From Bimastos eiseni (Eukaryota; Annelida; Clitellata; Crassiclitellata; Lumbricidae): a stretch of 64,000 nt of DNA. The DNA lies in the NCBI GenBank assembly GCA_959347315.1, contig OY365818.1, forward strand, positions 555,228 through 619,227, read 5' to 3'. The position numbers and the translations under genes were made by a program. Each line of letters opens with the position of its first letter. Position 1 is the stretch's first letter. Of the stretch, positions 11,721-24,930 are shown in pieces. Under the pieces are notes generated by a model. It was not told the DNA's origin. It ran no database searches and saw nothing but the letters and a program-made list of their open reading frames with translations.

Positions 11721-12790
11721 ACTGACAACGGTATTATTTGGTTGCAAGCGGCCGTTGAGACGAAGCCTGTCAGGCAATCGCTTCGGTTTTCAGGTTTCTA
11801 GATACTATACTAACATGAGAATTGTTGAAAGTACATGTATTAACTCAATTCAAAATACATCAAGTGAGGTCTTCCTAGCTGTGTAGCACAGCTTATCACC
11901 CTGGACAACGTTTCTTCCTTGTTACTTGGTTAGCTTATCACCCTGGAAAAATGTTCTAATAATACCAGGCTGTCATGACGGAACTGTGAGGTGTTGATAA
12001 TATTTAATTAGACTGATTGATGTATCTATCAAATTCACATGTGTTCGTATAGCGACTGTGTGATCAGTGGTCACGTGTGCATCAGTTTAACATCTACAGG
12101 ACGTGAAGCACTGTGATTACATATGACTTGCAATTGCTGGCATGTTCTACAACACAACCAAATGGCTGTGTTGTTCGTATTTTCAACCATTTATCCTCAT
12201 TCAAAACTGTCAATTCGCTTGGAGTCACTTTGGTCAGTGAAGACATCTGTCGAACTCGCATAATAAACCATTCAATTCATGCTAGAATCATCTCAGGGCA
12301 GGATATCACATAGAGTTTTAATCTTAGAGAAATAAATATCACAAATTTCTGCCAGCCCCTTCAGATATTCATGAGTCTTTGGTTCAACCATGATGCAGAA
12401 TTGCTTGATGTATTCAGGGATGTTCGATATCACAGCGCTATTGTTAGATTCCTTAAATGCGCTACATAAGCATTCAGATGCATCAATGTATACATATGAA
12501 CGTAAACACTAGCTTGCATGCATACACTTGATGTGAGTTGCCGTTAGTTTGAATGCCAACGAAAGATAGTTTATAGTGTTTGAAAGACAGGTCATTGTCT
12601 GAATGAAAAAAAAACTCACACATAACCAGCAAAGGATGATCTTCACAGACCAGACGATTAAGTATAGATACCTATCACAGAAGCCTTGGTGCATAAGTCA
12701 CATAATATTATGAGCTAATAATTGTTAATGAACTAATTTGATGAAACGCATAACTTGATACAAGCATCGTTTATCATTTACATGCAGGTG

Positions 12791-12808
12791 ACAAAACTCC
12801 TGGTAGTA
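12791..12808. promoter_or_regulatory. Conserved upstream element, copy of gene A
   Basis: ACAAAACTCCTGGTAGTA, preceded by ATGCAGG. The same string with the same flank recurs upstream of F (29326) and H (38982), each time upstream of a minus-strand stalk-type FReD gene. The surrounding sequence is more diverged here. It could be a retained 5' exon or control region, or just duplication homology. Confidence 0.4.
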
Positions 12809-13051
12809 TCCTTGGTTTTTTATTATCTGGAGATGAACCTCGATTCCAGTTCGTTGGCATTAATATGGATTTCACTGCAATAACAGATGATATGAAACAG
12901 AGACTTGAAAACTAAAACTTATGAGGGAAACCAAATCGTCTGTAAACGACGCGATAGAGATCGAAACAACGCCCACATTTTACAATGTACTCGTTATGTT
13001 TGACAGCTATAGCCTGATAGTGGCCATGTGATATAATGATGATGATAGCAA

Positions 13052-13067
13052 TACTATTAATAATAGC

Positions 13068-13120
<53 letters not shown>

Positions 13121-13195
13121 TATATTAATAACATCCAGTATAATAAAAAGAATAATAATAATAATTAATAATAGTAATAATAATAGTAATAACAT
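13052..13195. repeat. (AAT)n microsatellite
   Basis: About 140 bp of AAT units with scattered interruptions. The minus-strand poly-Leu frame over it is an artefact. Confidence 0.95.
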
Positions 13196-14029
13196 CTAAG
13201 TCACTGGGGACCGAAGTACCTCAGAACAAAAAATATTGATGTCTTCGTTTAGTTTTCAGACTGACAACACGCAGTATGATTACAAGTTCAGTAAAAGCGG
13301 GTGATGGCAATCTAGCTCATGAGTCGAATTTAACTGTCGGTTGCCATGCAAAGCGCCCATCACCTCATAGTCTAAATTAATCAACGTCTCCACCATTTGG
13401 ATAGAAGGACTAGTCAACCTTCGGTATAGAGAGCCTTCAGATTATTGTTGTGCAGAAAATGTGAGTTACCTTCGTCTGGGTTGAAAAGTAAAGACTATCA
13501 CTTTCAGTCCACATGTAGTCACTGTCTGAGCGATTTTGAATTGGGTCAAAACGATATACAGGTTGTATTTGCATTGTTTAAAGACATCTGATGACTGATT
13601 TGATCGTTGGCGTCGCCTTCTCTTTCAATGGATTTGAACAGGTCTCAAGATCCATTTCTAGCGACGCTGTCGTTAGGTGCATTTCGATTACCACGGTTTG
13701 TCCCAGACACCACAAACCACGTAAGTCGGACGCTGCGTAGATGGATATTTCCGAATGTAAGCCTAATGTTGATAGACGTTCATTTCCATGCTATTGAAGA
13801 TGTATTAGCTGGTTTGAATGATTCTAGTAAAGTCACTGGTGTTACCCTCAATTTATCTGTTTAAAAAAGCTTTAAAAAGGTTTCTTTTGTCTACAAACCT
13901 ATGGGTTCTTATAATTCGTTTCAAGACCCTTGCGCTGATGCGTAAATGTCTCCTTGGGTCTGCCATCGCTTACCTTCTGACTCTCTGCACTACAGGGTCT
14001 CCTCTATTCCGCACCGGGTTTCACTTCGT

Positions 14030-14095
14030 CCCTCGTGAGCGCCTCTGATTCGAGTGGCGCTATATAAGTGCTCAATTGCATTACATTACATTATG
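14030..14095 (+). mobile_element. LINE 3' terminus
   Basis: GAGCGCCTCTGATT followed by GTGGCGCTATATAAGTGC and a TTACA-type microsatellite tail. This is the 3' signature of the CR1/L2-like elements seen more completely at 39.06-39.86 and 62.2-62.65 kb. The coding part is not convincing here. Confidence 0.6.
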
Positions 14096-14570
14096 TGATT
14101 ACGTTTTGTTTTACGTTGATGGTTTAAATTGGCTTGTTTTATCCTTTCGGATTCTGATAGGCGCTACCATGCTTTGATTGCGCATTTTTACGGAATGTCG
14201 GAGCATTTATGGCATATGTTCAGGTAAAATTGTGTGTGCATACGGACTGTCGGTTACCCGAGACTCGATTGCATTGCCCGGGCCGTCAGCATGTTCCGCA
14301 ACTCGTAGCACATGCGCATGTCGAGGAGAGCGTATATTGAATCACTAATTATCATTGGCTTTATATTCATGTTCTATGACTTCTTGTACAGAGAGTTGTG
14401 CTTATGCATTGGGCAGTTGAAATCGAACTGGTTAAGAGCAATGTCTGCTATCGAATAGCAATGATAATAATGTTGGTCACGTTATATATATAACATCGTG
14501 AACTATGTTATGTGTATGGAAAGCGGGTGATGGCAATGGATTATGTGTATAAATGTTAACTATAATGAAG

Positions 14571-14660
14571 CATTCCCGCTGAATACAGAGAGGTGAAGGG
14601 CGTATTTGTTGATTTCCGAATCAATCGAAAGATGGCATAGTCGACGTAGCAGCATCTACC
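14571..14660 (-). pseudogene. FReD last-exon remnant R2
   Basis: About 90 bp of decayed FReD last exon on the minus strand, equivalent to R1 at 10230-10312. The downstream flanks also match (10320-10560 against 14650-14890), so the A and B blocks are duplicates of one ancestral block that already carried this remnant. Confidence 0.7.
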
Positions 14661-15022
14661 GGTCAATTGGGGTTGCCTCTGTAAGACACAACTAGGACAT
14701 TTTTGTTCTAATATTCTATTGATCTAAAAGACAAAAGGCGCGCTCCATTTGTACAGCTGTGAAAGGAATAATTGTGTAAGTTACTGTTATCTGGATTATA
14801 ACTATCACCTTTATTCCAGTCGTTTCCATAACTTATGAAATGTAGGCGTACATCAATTCAATCGTATATTATTTTAATCTCGTCTTTTTTTCAAATTTTT
14901 TCCATTGGACTCGGTTTTTTTATGCTGTGGAAAAAATTACAAGTTCTTGCAATTTCTGAATTTATTACAAGTAAAAACTTCCAAATGCACAATAAAAGGT
15001 CTCTGGTTTCTTCAGCTTCTGT

Positions 15023-17919
15023 TCATTTGCTTCTGATCATCATTCGCGCTGCTCGAAGTAAACCTCCCGATTGCAAATGAGTCAAGCTTTCCCAGGCGAA
15101 TTTAGTTCCATGTCGACACGTGAGACAGGAGAACCAGCAGCTGTTGTGCCACCACCCTGCATTGTACAGCTGAGCGCAGTTGCTTGAAGGACTTTTGTCG
15201 TTGTCAGCATCCCAGGTGGTAAAACACATTCCACCTTGGTACCAGTTGGACCTCACTGAGGTGTTCGTTAGAGAATCACCGGCATTTCCGCTGAATCCTG
15301 AGACGCGAAGGGTGTATTTGTTGGCCTCCGAATCTAGAGAAAAGGTGGAATAGTCGGCGTAGAACCAATCACCGCTCGTGTAGAGTTGCACCTGCGTGAC
15401 AAAAGTTACAGACCTTACGTCAATGGCACAATCTGGACAAACCATCGTTTAAGCTCTATAATGAAATGAATAAAAGTATGTAGGCTGAGTCCAGAAGTGT
15501 GAGTGTGATCCATTTGGTGTTTGCCTTACACTCTACACTGGTCTGCATTCGTTGACATGCTACAATAATTGCGCAAGTTCTCTGTTCATTGAAAATAAAC
15601 TAAAAAAAATGTAGTTCGTGCAATCTCACCATGCATGGTCTTCCGTGCAATAAATTGAAAAGTCCCTCCTCCACAAAATCAGCTTCTGCTAGCTCCCTTT
15701 CCGTTAGGCCTTTCGTCGCTTAAAGTCTAAACACTATAAACACTATCCCTTTGATTGACTGCATGCCTATCCGAACATGAGCATATCGGAAAACGGCAGC
15801 CTAAACTTCACTGCTAATTGAATAGGATTTCACCGAAGACTATAATCATTCTGGTTCCTCGATATAGCGCTTTAGGTGTTTAACGTTATGAATCTCAAAA
15901 ATATCTAGATAGGGCCTACAGCTATTCTTATCAGAAATAAATGTTGTTCAACTAAATGTTCACATAATTAATTTGTTCGGAACCGCAATCGTAAACCTAA
16001 GATTTTTATGGTATGATTCTAAGATAAGCCGAGGGCACAAATTTATTCATCAATGCTGTTCTGCGTCACAAGGGAGATGAAATAAATGATTAACTGAAAC
16101 TAGATACTTATTAAACTGTTGCAAAAATAAAGCAATTTTAATAGCGGAAATACTGCGATCCTGGTTAAGAAATACCTCTATGCGCAGAGCATAGACGACT
16201 CCCCCTCTGTTGGTCAGACGATGGACTTTTTCATTTCCAAGCCAAAACTCTCCACGTCCTATATCTCCAAATCCATTCCTGTATTCACTCCAGGTTCGGT
16301 AGAAATCCAGAGATCCGTTAAAACGATTCATTAAGATTATCCAGTTGTTTATGACGGGCAACAGAACAGGAGCTCCTCCTATGTCAATACCAACCTCTAG
16401 TTGGACGGTTGGTAGAAGTCCTGTAAGAGACAATTCATGTATAGGCTAAGATTCACTGGTTAGAAACTACTAACTGGAAGTTTCAACGCCATTGGTTCAT
16501 ATTTATTGCTATGACTAATCGTCCAAACTTAGCTTTCAATAACATTTTGTCAAGATAATCACGTTTATTAAAAAAGCGCTGTGGTTTTGCCGAAAATTTA
16601 ATTGTGCCGATATCGTAATGATACATTATAGTAACTTAAGAGGACACGAAGGCCTAGTTGCTTTTAGCACTCAGAACACTTGAATTTCGCTGCGAATGTT
16701 CTATTAGGTCATACTTCGAAGTTCGAATTATGTAGATACTTGTTAGAAGCAATTGTTTCCACTTAGTACAATCATCTAAACCACTCCACTCTAATCCTTT
16801 CTACGAAGAATATCAATCTTCAATTTTCTGTTCCTTAATAAATAATATATTCTTATGTCTGATAGGAGCCTCAACCAGCGGTGTATTGCCAAATTTGTAA
16901 CAAAGGGTTCGCAGTTAGTATGTCCCCTTATGCCATATCGGTCACCGCCACAGTCAGTCAAATTACGATTAGGGGGTCTGGCGTCTGGGCCCACGAAGCT
17001 CCTTCAGCGGAGTTTCGGGTCCATCCGCCAAGCATTTTTAAGTGTTTGACGTGAAATGGAGCAAGTTTTTTGCTTAGAGCTGAATTTCGCTATATTTTTG
17101 CCGAAAGGCTAAACTGTAAAGTAATAATTATGCAATTTATATAAAAATTTGTAGAAACGGGCATTTTTTTATATTAAAAAATTTTGATTTTTTTAAAATT
17201 AGTAGTTGATTTTAGGCATAATGATTATTTTGAACTAACGGTTCGCACGAACCTGACCGAACCGGCTCCAAACCACCTCTGGCCTCAACGGTTACTGATG
17301 CCATTGTTGTTGACTAATCTGAGGAATTAAGTGTGAGTATATAATCACGGTTTCACTCGAACTCATTCAGAAAAACCAGAATAAATTAAACCATACTGAG
17401 CTGGATAAAAGAGTGCTTGTCTCCAGTTCAGTTGCCATAAATCGATAACACATCTACTTTACCAACAGCGACTTTCCACGAATTCTGAGTTTGGTTCTTG
17501 ATGAAGATATCGTGTTCGTTTAAACGTCGGTCAACGGCTTGAAGACTTCTGATCACGGTATCAATTTGAGATTGAGATTGCTGATTAGATGCATTAAGAA
17601 GCGAATGAATACTCTGAATTTGCTCCTGCGAACGTCTACCAATTTCTTGAAGACTTGTCATAACGTCGTCTTGCTGATTATAATTATTAGTCTTTTGTTG
17701 AAGCGTTGCAATAAGAAGCTCCCGAATACTCTGAGCTTGCTCCTTTTGCTGCTGACGAATTGCCTCGACAAACATCTGCTCTATCTCTGCTATGACGTTA
17801 TTCCACAAACTCCAACTCTCACAACCTTCAACAGTGCGCTGACCTTCCACTGGAAAGGTCATATCATGCAGTAATATTATGGCAACTATTGGAAACCAAT
17901 AAACCACATGAGAGCTCAT
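15023..17919 (-). CDS. FReD gene B: secreted coiled-coil fibrinogen-related protein, complete
   Basis: Complement of 17463-17919, 16176-16420 and 15023-15391 gives 356 residues with no break. Exon 1 ends GTTG|GTAAAG (phase 1), exon 2 lies between CTTACAG and GAG|GTATTT (phase 0), and exon 3 follows TCACGCAG and ends TGA. Residues 1-26 are a signal peptide; 35-150 form a Gln-rich coiled coil with two related units (EQAQSIRELLIAT and EQIQSIHSLLNAS) and C33. The FReD covers about 165-356: FYRTWSEYRNGFGDIGRGEFWLGNE, then DADND calcium loop with NCA, then WWHNSCWFSCLTC. The start was chosen because it opens the signal peptide and matches A. Canonical FReD residues before WIILM, including the first disulfide, are absent. 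AATAAA lies about 60 bp past the stop (14961-14966, minus). Family role: secreted oligomeric carbohydrate or microbe recognition; the ligand is unknown. Confidence 0.9.
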
Positions 17920-19404
17920 GGCTACTAACTCTCTACAGTGGAATCGAGGAACAAGGAAGCACGAGCGGTAACTGACCGATTTTTCACTCTGGCATTAGAC
18001 GAATCCGGTTAAACTATGCTAAGCGTATACCAGGGAAATAATTGACACTCTGTGCCAATGTACTTATTGCGCTCTAGTTTCTACATCCGCGAGAAGATGG
18101 ATTAATAAGCTAATTGCTTTGGTTGGCCATGCGGACAGCTAAATCATCAGTAATAGGCTATGTTATTCAATTGCTAGCCTTACAGCCTAGCTTCGCCTTA
18201 GGCTGAACTTTGAATTCAGCCGAGTTCGCTATTTCACCTCTGAAACTGCAGCTGATCGCGAATACTACATTTGGTGAATGCTCCGAGTAAGGCCCTAGTC
18301 TGATAACCATAGTGCCAGAGTTGCATGTAGAAATAGCTAATATTGTGTGAATGCAAATGGCGGTTTTTATTATGTGGGTAGCCGGTTGTACGGAAATATA
18401 TATCTATAGATATATTTAAATCAAGCGTACACCATTGAATATATTTCATGTATCCATGTAGGAATACGTGTATTCTTTTGTACCTGAATGCATCAATATT
18501 CGTATGTTTCATGTATGTATGTATGCATGCTATTGTTATAGCCAGTGTTCGTTTGTTAATTATTTCTTTAGCCCTAGTATATAATTCACATCGTAGCCTA
18601 AGATGGCGCACTAAGAACTAACCCCATAATAATGGCAAAGATGAATGGAAGTCTTTGGTAATAAATAACTGAAGCAGTTTACCCGGTCCTGATATGTTCC
18701 TTCGTTCAATCATTCGAAATATAAGATCTTTGAACCCATGTGTGACTCTAAATAGGATTTCTATTCATTATTATGGGCTCCATCTGGTGAACTCGCTCAC
18801 CGTGCATTCATAGTGTAGGCCTACGTTGCATATTGCAGAGTCTAAAAAGATTTTTCTGTCTCTTATAGAACACGAAGTCAGTTTCCCAAAGCGCTGCATT
18901 GTTGGCAAGATACTGACGCCATCTACTGAATGAAAGGCCAATACAGTGGTTAAATTTCTCATCCAGAGGTGTCGGATGTCCACGTATTTAGGAATTAATT
19001 ATTAATAAGCCTTTATGTCAGGCTAAGTGGCGAATCTGTAACATATGTAATCGCAAATAGCTATTTATGAGCACACACTGTGTGAAACAAGAAGTATGTG
19101 TGTGTTTGGTTACGTTTTGAAAGGAAACATGTGTTTAGGAAATGTTAGGCGGTGGGTCTCAAATCCGAGGTCCTGGATCTCAGATCCGGCTGAATCTAAC
19201 CACTGACCGCCAATACAATATTCATACTACGAAAGGTGCCCGTGCAGTGGCGTGCACCCACTAATATACTTTCGCAAACGACTAGTAGGCCTATATGGTG
19301 AAGCATGAAACAAAACAGTATGTGCAACTCTATGTTAACAGAAGAATCTACCACACATACTACGTAATGTGCTGCAAGACAACCTAATTGAATGATTCTT
19401 TTAT
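17920..19404. other. Spacer upstream of B
   Basis: No gene supported. The first about 200 bp resemble the upstream flank of A (CATCCGCGAGA near 18080 against TATCCGCTAGC near 11480), so it probably includes the promoter of B. A tRNA-like segment at 19148-19211 is listed separately. Confidence 0.45.
19148..19211 (-). repeat. tRNA-like sequence, probable SINE head or tRNA relic
   Basis: On the minus strand GGCGGT opens and ACCGCC closes a 64-base segment. It has an A-box-like CAGTGGTTAGA and a weak B-box-like GGATTTGAGACC. It is shorter than a full tRNA and lacks a clean anticodon arm. Confidence 0.35.
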
Positions 19405-20859
19405 TTAAACCCGCTTTATCATCATCCGAGCTCTTCCAACAGCTCCACCTGACGGAAAATTACTCAAGCTATACCATGTAAAGTAATTTCCGATGGGACA
19501 AGTAAGACAGGAGAACCAACAGTCGTTGAACCACCATCCTGCGGAGTAGTCCAGGGCGCAGTTGCTGGAAGTACTCATGTCGTTGTCGGAATTCCAGGTG
19601 GTAAAGCTCATTCCACCGTGGAACCAGTTGAACCTCACCGAAGTGTTCGTCAGGGAATCTCCGGCATTTCCACCACTAAATCCTGAGAGGTGAAGGGCGT
19701 ATTTGTTGTCTTCCGAATCAAGAGAAAAGTTGGCGTAATCGGCGTACAGCCATTGGTCACTTATGTACACCTGTAGAAAGTCAAATGTTAGTTACTTCAA
19801 ATTTGTGAGGCGGCGAGGTTGAAAATATTATCCTCGATCCAATCATTTTCGCCACTGCGATATCACTTCTCCAACCATCTATCAGTTCGTCAGAAGAATT
19901 TAGATGAACACGCATGTTGCTCAATAGTGGCACTGCCATTATTGCTCTGCCTCCCTGGAACTAATTTCACCCATAATTACGACTATTAGTCTTTTATGGA
20001 AAGTATATCTTCGAAAATTTATTAGCGAACACAAAAGCCACATCAAGCAGATCAGCTTATTCACCGGCGTTTTACCAAAATAAAATGAATGCCGAAAGAG
20101 ACACTCGTGACTCTGCGTGGTAGTCATGCTGTTGGTGTGTGGTAGGCCTAGTCGGTGATGCCGATGCCATGTGGAGCCGCAGAATAAATAACCTAGCTTA
20201 ATTACAAAAATGCTGCGATTAGGCCTACCTGAAATAAATTTAATGAATGAAACGTAACGGCATAAATTGTAAAGTACCTCAACGTGAAGAGTGAATGTGA
20301 TTCCTATTCTGCTGGTCAACTGGTGGACTATTTGGTTTCCTAGCCAAAACTCTCCTCTTCCAATATCTCCAAATCCATTCTTGTACTCTATCCAGCTTCG
20401 GTTGAAGTCCAGCAATCCGTTGTAGCGTTGCATTAGAATAATCCAATTGTTTCGCGCTGGAAGCGGAGCGAAAATTCCTTCCAGGTCTGCAGGAATCTCT
20501 GCCAGGACGGGAACTCCTACACATGAATACAACACTTTAGAAAATGTTGCTAATAATTATATGGCGCAAACGTAGGCCTATGTGCTCAACGGATTACCCA
20601 AAAGCGATACGTCTTGCTCTAAATTGGGTCAACCTAATAATCATTGTTCTGCCCATTTTATGAACCACAGGATGCTGTAAAACGAGTTTAGGAATAGTGA
20701 CTAGACATAATCGGATCAATGCCTTATGACTTAACGGAGATTTCAATATTTTTTCGATTGAATACAACTGACTAATAGATTGATGAGCTGCTGCCTGTTT
20801 AATTGCCTACCATTGTCAACCACCAGAAGGCAGATCACGAACAACAGGAATGTCTTCAT
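19405..20859 (-). CDS. FReD gene C: short secreted FReD without stalk, complete
   Basis: Complement of 20811-20859, 20278-20516 and 19405-19770 gives 217 residues. The 49-bp first exon encodes only a signal peptide (MKTFLLFVICLLVVDN) and ends GACAATG|GTAGGC in phase 1, the same phase as the stalk exons of B and H. It directly follows a TATTTCAG acceptor, so a 5' UTR intron is likely. Exon 2 has RSWIEYKNGFGDIGRGEFWLGN. Exon 3 has NSDND where B has DADND, then NCA and WWFNDCWFSCLTC, and ends RARMMIKRV. It lacks the coiled coil, so it is probably a monomer or assembles through the FReD alone. The calcium loop has Asn at its first position, which may weaken binding. Confidence 0.85.
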
Positions 20860-22751
20860 CTGAAATATTATACCATTGCAAAACTATGAAATTTTATAAT
20901 CACGTGTCGTATGTGCTTTATATTAAATGCATCTAAAACAGATTGTAAATCGATGAAAATATCCCTCGCAGGAAATGAGTGTTCCGTGTCCATCTTATTG
21001 AACCAACTTTCGAGTGTAGTGATATCAGTTTTATGATGACCTATAGCTTTCGAATAGCTGTTAGTCCAATTCAAAGTTAATCTTTGGTTTAACCCTCAGA
21101 GACTAACCTCTAAAAAGTAACATGATGGCTAACCTGGGCGAACTTTTCTCACCACGCTACATGAGGCGTCTGACATAAAACCGTACAATATTGTATTAAC
21201 AGCGCTATAGTGGTATCATGTTCAGCATGAAATCGTGAAACAGAGAAACCTGTCATCGATACTACAGTCCTCGAAACAAAAGTTCTCACAAATATCCTTA
21301 ATAACACTTCTCTCAATGCACTGCTTCCTTTTCCCAGAGATGCTTGTACAATATGGCTTTGCCGTTTTTAGAAATGAGACAAACCTCATCAAACTCTAGA
21401 TTATCATCAATGTCTTCAGACACATATTGGTAAAGCAGCATTAGAGGCATTAAGCCTTCGAGGCATCTTAAGTGCTAGTTATCAAAGACCTGGCCAAGGT
21501 GGACGTCAGTCACGTGACCATTCATCAAAAAATCTCAAAATAATATATGAAATGAAACCGAAATCATCCAGGGACAGATGCACCAAAGCACCTAGCTTGG
21601 CAACAAAGGAATAAAACACCACGGCACAGATAACGACGGTGTGGTAAAAAAATTCACCCCAGGTTAGCCTCTAAGGGTTAAATCTCTTTGTATCGAATTC
21701 GTATCAATAGCTATACCTACCTAGCGGAAAAGGATTATCGATAAGGTAACGTCCAGTAGAAAGTTTAGCCTATGAAGGCGTTCAGTTAATGAAACATGAT
21801 TTGACTGTACAACATAATCAAGTCTCCTCCTACTACCGTTTATTATATTATTATTCACCTACCTTTGATATTGCTTTGCTATCGGTATATAACGGTACAA
21901 TTTCCCAAGAAAGCCTACATGAAGATGAGTTAAGACTGCATTTGACACGGTCGATCACAGCGTTCTGCTCTAGTGACCGCAGCTGTCGTTTGGCTTGCTG
22001 ATGGGGTGGAGTGGCGTTCGTGTATTGAGCATTTGTATAGTCACTGCATAGTGGATACTAAGTAAAGAATTGTGGAAATACCGATACACGAAGGGGTTTA
22101 TTTGAAGCCTTTTGATTTGTACAATCTTGAAAAGCAAACAGTTACTTCATTGGTGTAGGAATCGTGAGAGATACCAGTCACCAATCGTATCACTCTTGTT
22201 GAATGGTGTCAGCTAACTTGGATTTGTTAGCAGTGGTCCATTGTATTGAGCAGTATGTCAGGTACGACAAAAATACTAAGAGAACAGAGAGTAAAGTGAG
22301 CTTTGCTGGTGATACCTTTGACAGACTAGTTAAGACATCTGGATTTGTGTGATTCTGATTTAGATCGTGTCAATAATTGTATGCTCCAAAGGAGAGGCTT
22401 GTCTATTATGACCAACAGAGTCATGATCTTCATTGGTTCCTACACACGCCGCATGTAAGAGCGGCTTAGTTTGAATGACGTATTTCAGTGAGCTTGGTCT
22501 GTGATGTGCGTCCTACGTAGAAGCCAGGCCAATGAAATCGTCGAATAAGAAAGGACCGCACGATTTGCAAACGAAAAACCTCAATGTACAAATGTATTTG
22601 AACTGGAGTCGTATTTGAAAGACCAAATGTAGACACAATAACAAAATATGCAAGCATAGTATAGCCAATGTTACCAAGTATGCATTAATGGCCTTTAATG
22701 GTTGAATTTTCAAAGTAGATAGAAATAATAATAATTATTATTATTATTTAC

Positions 22752-22804
<53 letters not shown>

Positions 22805-24053
22805 TGTTACTATTATTGGTATGTTTTTAAATATTAATTATTATTATAATGAATTATGACATTGGTAGTAGTAGTGACTGCCGGCAGGAGCTGGTTATGA
22901 TGATGATGATGATGCTGAAGTTGTTGTGCTATAAAAGTAGTGTGGGCGCAATAGGTGAAGGAATGGGAAAAAGAAAATATGAAGAAGAAGAAGACGAAGT
23001 AAGCAGTCTCTTAAGTTGACCCATAGGCAGCCATTCAATTCATGAGCATGAAGAATTAACGACTGCATTTGCTTGACCTCGGTATATGAAGGCGGCTGGC
23101 AGTAGCATTACTAAGGCATCGCATACACATCTAGTGCTGAGCAGAATACCCGAATTCAATCCTCGTATTTCTCGTAAAGTTGAACTGTCCTTCTTCTATT
23201 GTCCAACGGCGTTGGTTAAATAAGGTGTGTTTGACGTGTTTGATATTGTTGTTGTCTTTAATGGCTGCATATAAATGCGATAGTTAAATTCAAATCCTGT
23301 TATGACTTGTCATCATCCGTTCATACTACGCTTGTAATAATACTACGGCAGAATGTCATTTTGAAATTAAACAAAATAATTTACATAATTTTAATGTATG
23401 CATACATGTACTTAGGTATGCATGTGTGCATGTATGTATGTGTTTATGTATAATATATACATGTATGCACGTATGTAAATTCATATGTATGTATGCAGCA
23501 TGCTGTTTTATGCTTCTTCCTCTTTGGTGTTTCATTCCTCGTCGAGGATTTTGAATATGTGTCAACGATCAAATGTCCTGACTCATGACATTTGTTATTA
23601 TCTGTTGGATTTACATAGCGCCCTGCAATGCTACTTCTCAGGACTCCTGAGTAGTAGCCTAGTAGGGGCACACATACACACCCACACCCACTCACACACG
23701 TATGTTTTACTGTCGGAAACATTAGGTAGCATTACTAACAGTTCAACTGCTTATTAAGCTATTATTATTATTTCACTCATCTATTTAGTAAACCTAGAAT
23801 CACAAAAGAATGAAAAGAACCGATACTGTTTCGTTTCTTCTTAATCAATTACAACGATGAAGACAATGCAGAGAAATTTCTTAGAGAAATGAAAACTTCT
23901 GTTTAAATTAGCGTAGTGTATTTATTAAAACATAAAATATGTGATGATTGTGTATGACAGAATCGTCAAGAAAATTGAAGCTAAATGCCTGAGTAAGGCG
24001 ACTACAGAGAGTCTGTTTATGATTCTTCATAATTTCTCCTTTCGTCTCGTCCT
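20860..24053. other. Spacer of 3.2 kb, no gene
   Basis: Only low-complexity and short unrelated frames. It contains an AAT/ATT hairpin-forming microsatellite at 22724-22860 and a GTAT-type repeat at 23395-23505. Nothing resembles the flanking FReD genes. Confidence 0.5.
22724..22860. repeat. AAT/ATT microsatellite with inverted halves
   Basis: Runs of ATT and AAT alternate (ATT, then a long AAT run, then ATT), so the tract can fold into a hairpin. Confidence 0.85.
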
Positions 24054-24930
24054 TTAAAAAAGAATTAAGTCGATGTCACGCTCATCAATCAGGTTTATAA
24101 GCTTATTTGGTTTGATCATCATCCGAGTTGCTGAAAGTGCATCGTCGCTACCCAGGCTGTACCACATAAAGTAGTGGTTGTAGGGACAAGTGAGACAGAA
24201 GGCCAAGTGGGAATTGAACCACCATCTAGCATAGTACCCAGCGGCGCAGTTGTTTGAATATCTGTCGTTGTCTGCATCCTTGGTTGAGAAGTACATTCCA
24301 CCGTGGTAATCAGTCTCCAGCATGGTAATGTTGGGGAGGGAGTCGCCGGCGGTTCCTCCTCTGTAGGCCTATCGTTGCTTTCCGACTCAGCGGAAAAGTT
24401 GAGGTAATCGGCGCAGTACCATTTGCCGGTTGATTTTTGTTGTACCTGCAAGACGTGACTGAGAATTTATCTAAGTTTCAATAGTCAATGGCCTTTTCGG
24501 CGTCTTTTTGTATACTTATGTAATATTTGCCAATGAATCAATAGCTATTCTGCGCACGTGATCGGACATCTATATCGATTAATCGTATTCTGCGTCATTT
24601 TCACGAGTGCTTTGATAATGTTATAGGCTGAGTTTGCTCAGTAACTTCGAACATGTTGGAGTTCTCTATTGATAGGTCTGCGTTTTGAACTCATTTATAG
24701 ATGAATGGATATTAGCCATATTGTAAATTATGTCAATGTTTTGTTATTAATTATTGACAGACAATTTAAGATACAAATAGTGAAGACCCTAACTACCTGG
24801 AGTGGCGTCATTCACTAAATATATGTGTGTGCGTGCGTGTAGAGCCTATATGATTACCAGAGTAGCTAAGTACATTTACTAATTGATAAGTATGTGGTTT
24901 CAATTCAGAAATACCTCTACGCGAAATTAT
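24054..24930 (-). pseudogene. FReD pseudogene D
   Basis: The last exon starts at 24445 after GTCTTGCAG (VQQKSTGKWYCADYLNFS) and continues in another frame from about 24370 (MLETDYHGGMYFSTKDADND, NCAAGYY, WWFNSHLAFCLTCPYN, ending RMMIKPNK). About 25 bp around the FSG turn are lost relative to E, shifting the frame. Only the end of the first FReD exon is left, near 24905-24925 (CGCGTAGAGGTATTT on the minus strand). No stalk exon remains. The sequence is very close to the last exon of E at 33 kb but in the opposite orientation, and part of the intron is shared. Confidence 0.85.

Larger units (their letters stand above)
11339..14029. other. Spacer upstream of A
   Basis: No gene supported. It contains a GTAT-rich repeat, an interstitial telomere-like motif, the conserved upstream element at 12791-12808 and an (AAT)n array, each listed separately. 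A TATATA box candidate (GGATATATAGACAC on the minus strand) lies about 140 bp upstream of the ATG of A, near 11478. Open frames at 13007-13195 and 13607-14048 are low complexity or have no similarity to known proteins. Confidence 0.5.

Noticed and set aside
13007..13195. Poly-Leu/Ile open frame
   Set aside because: Translation of an (AAT)n microsatellite.
15023..15445. Independent single-exon gene ending at 15023
   Set aside because: It is the last exon of gene B; the reading past 15391 is intron, as shown by the CACGCAG acceptor and agreement with all paralogs.
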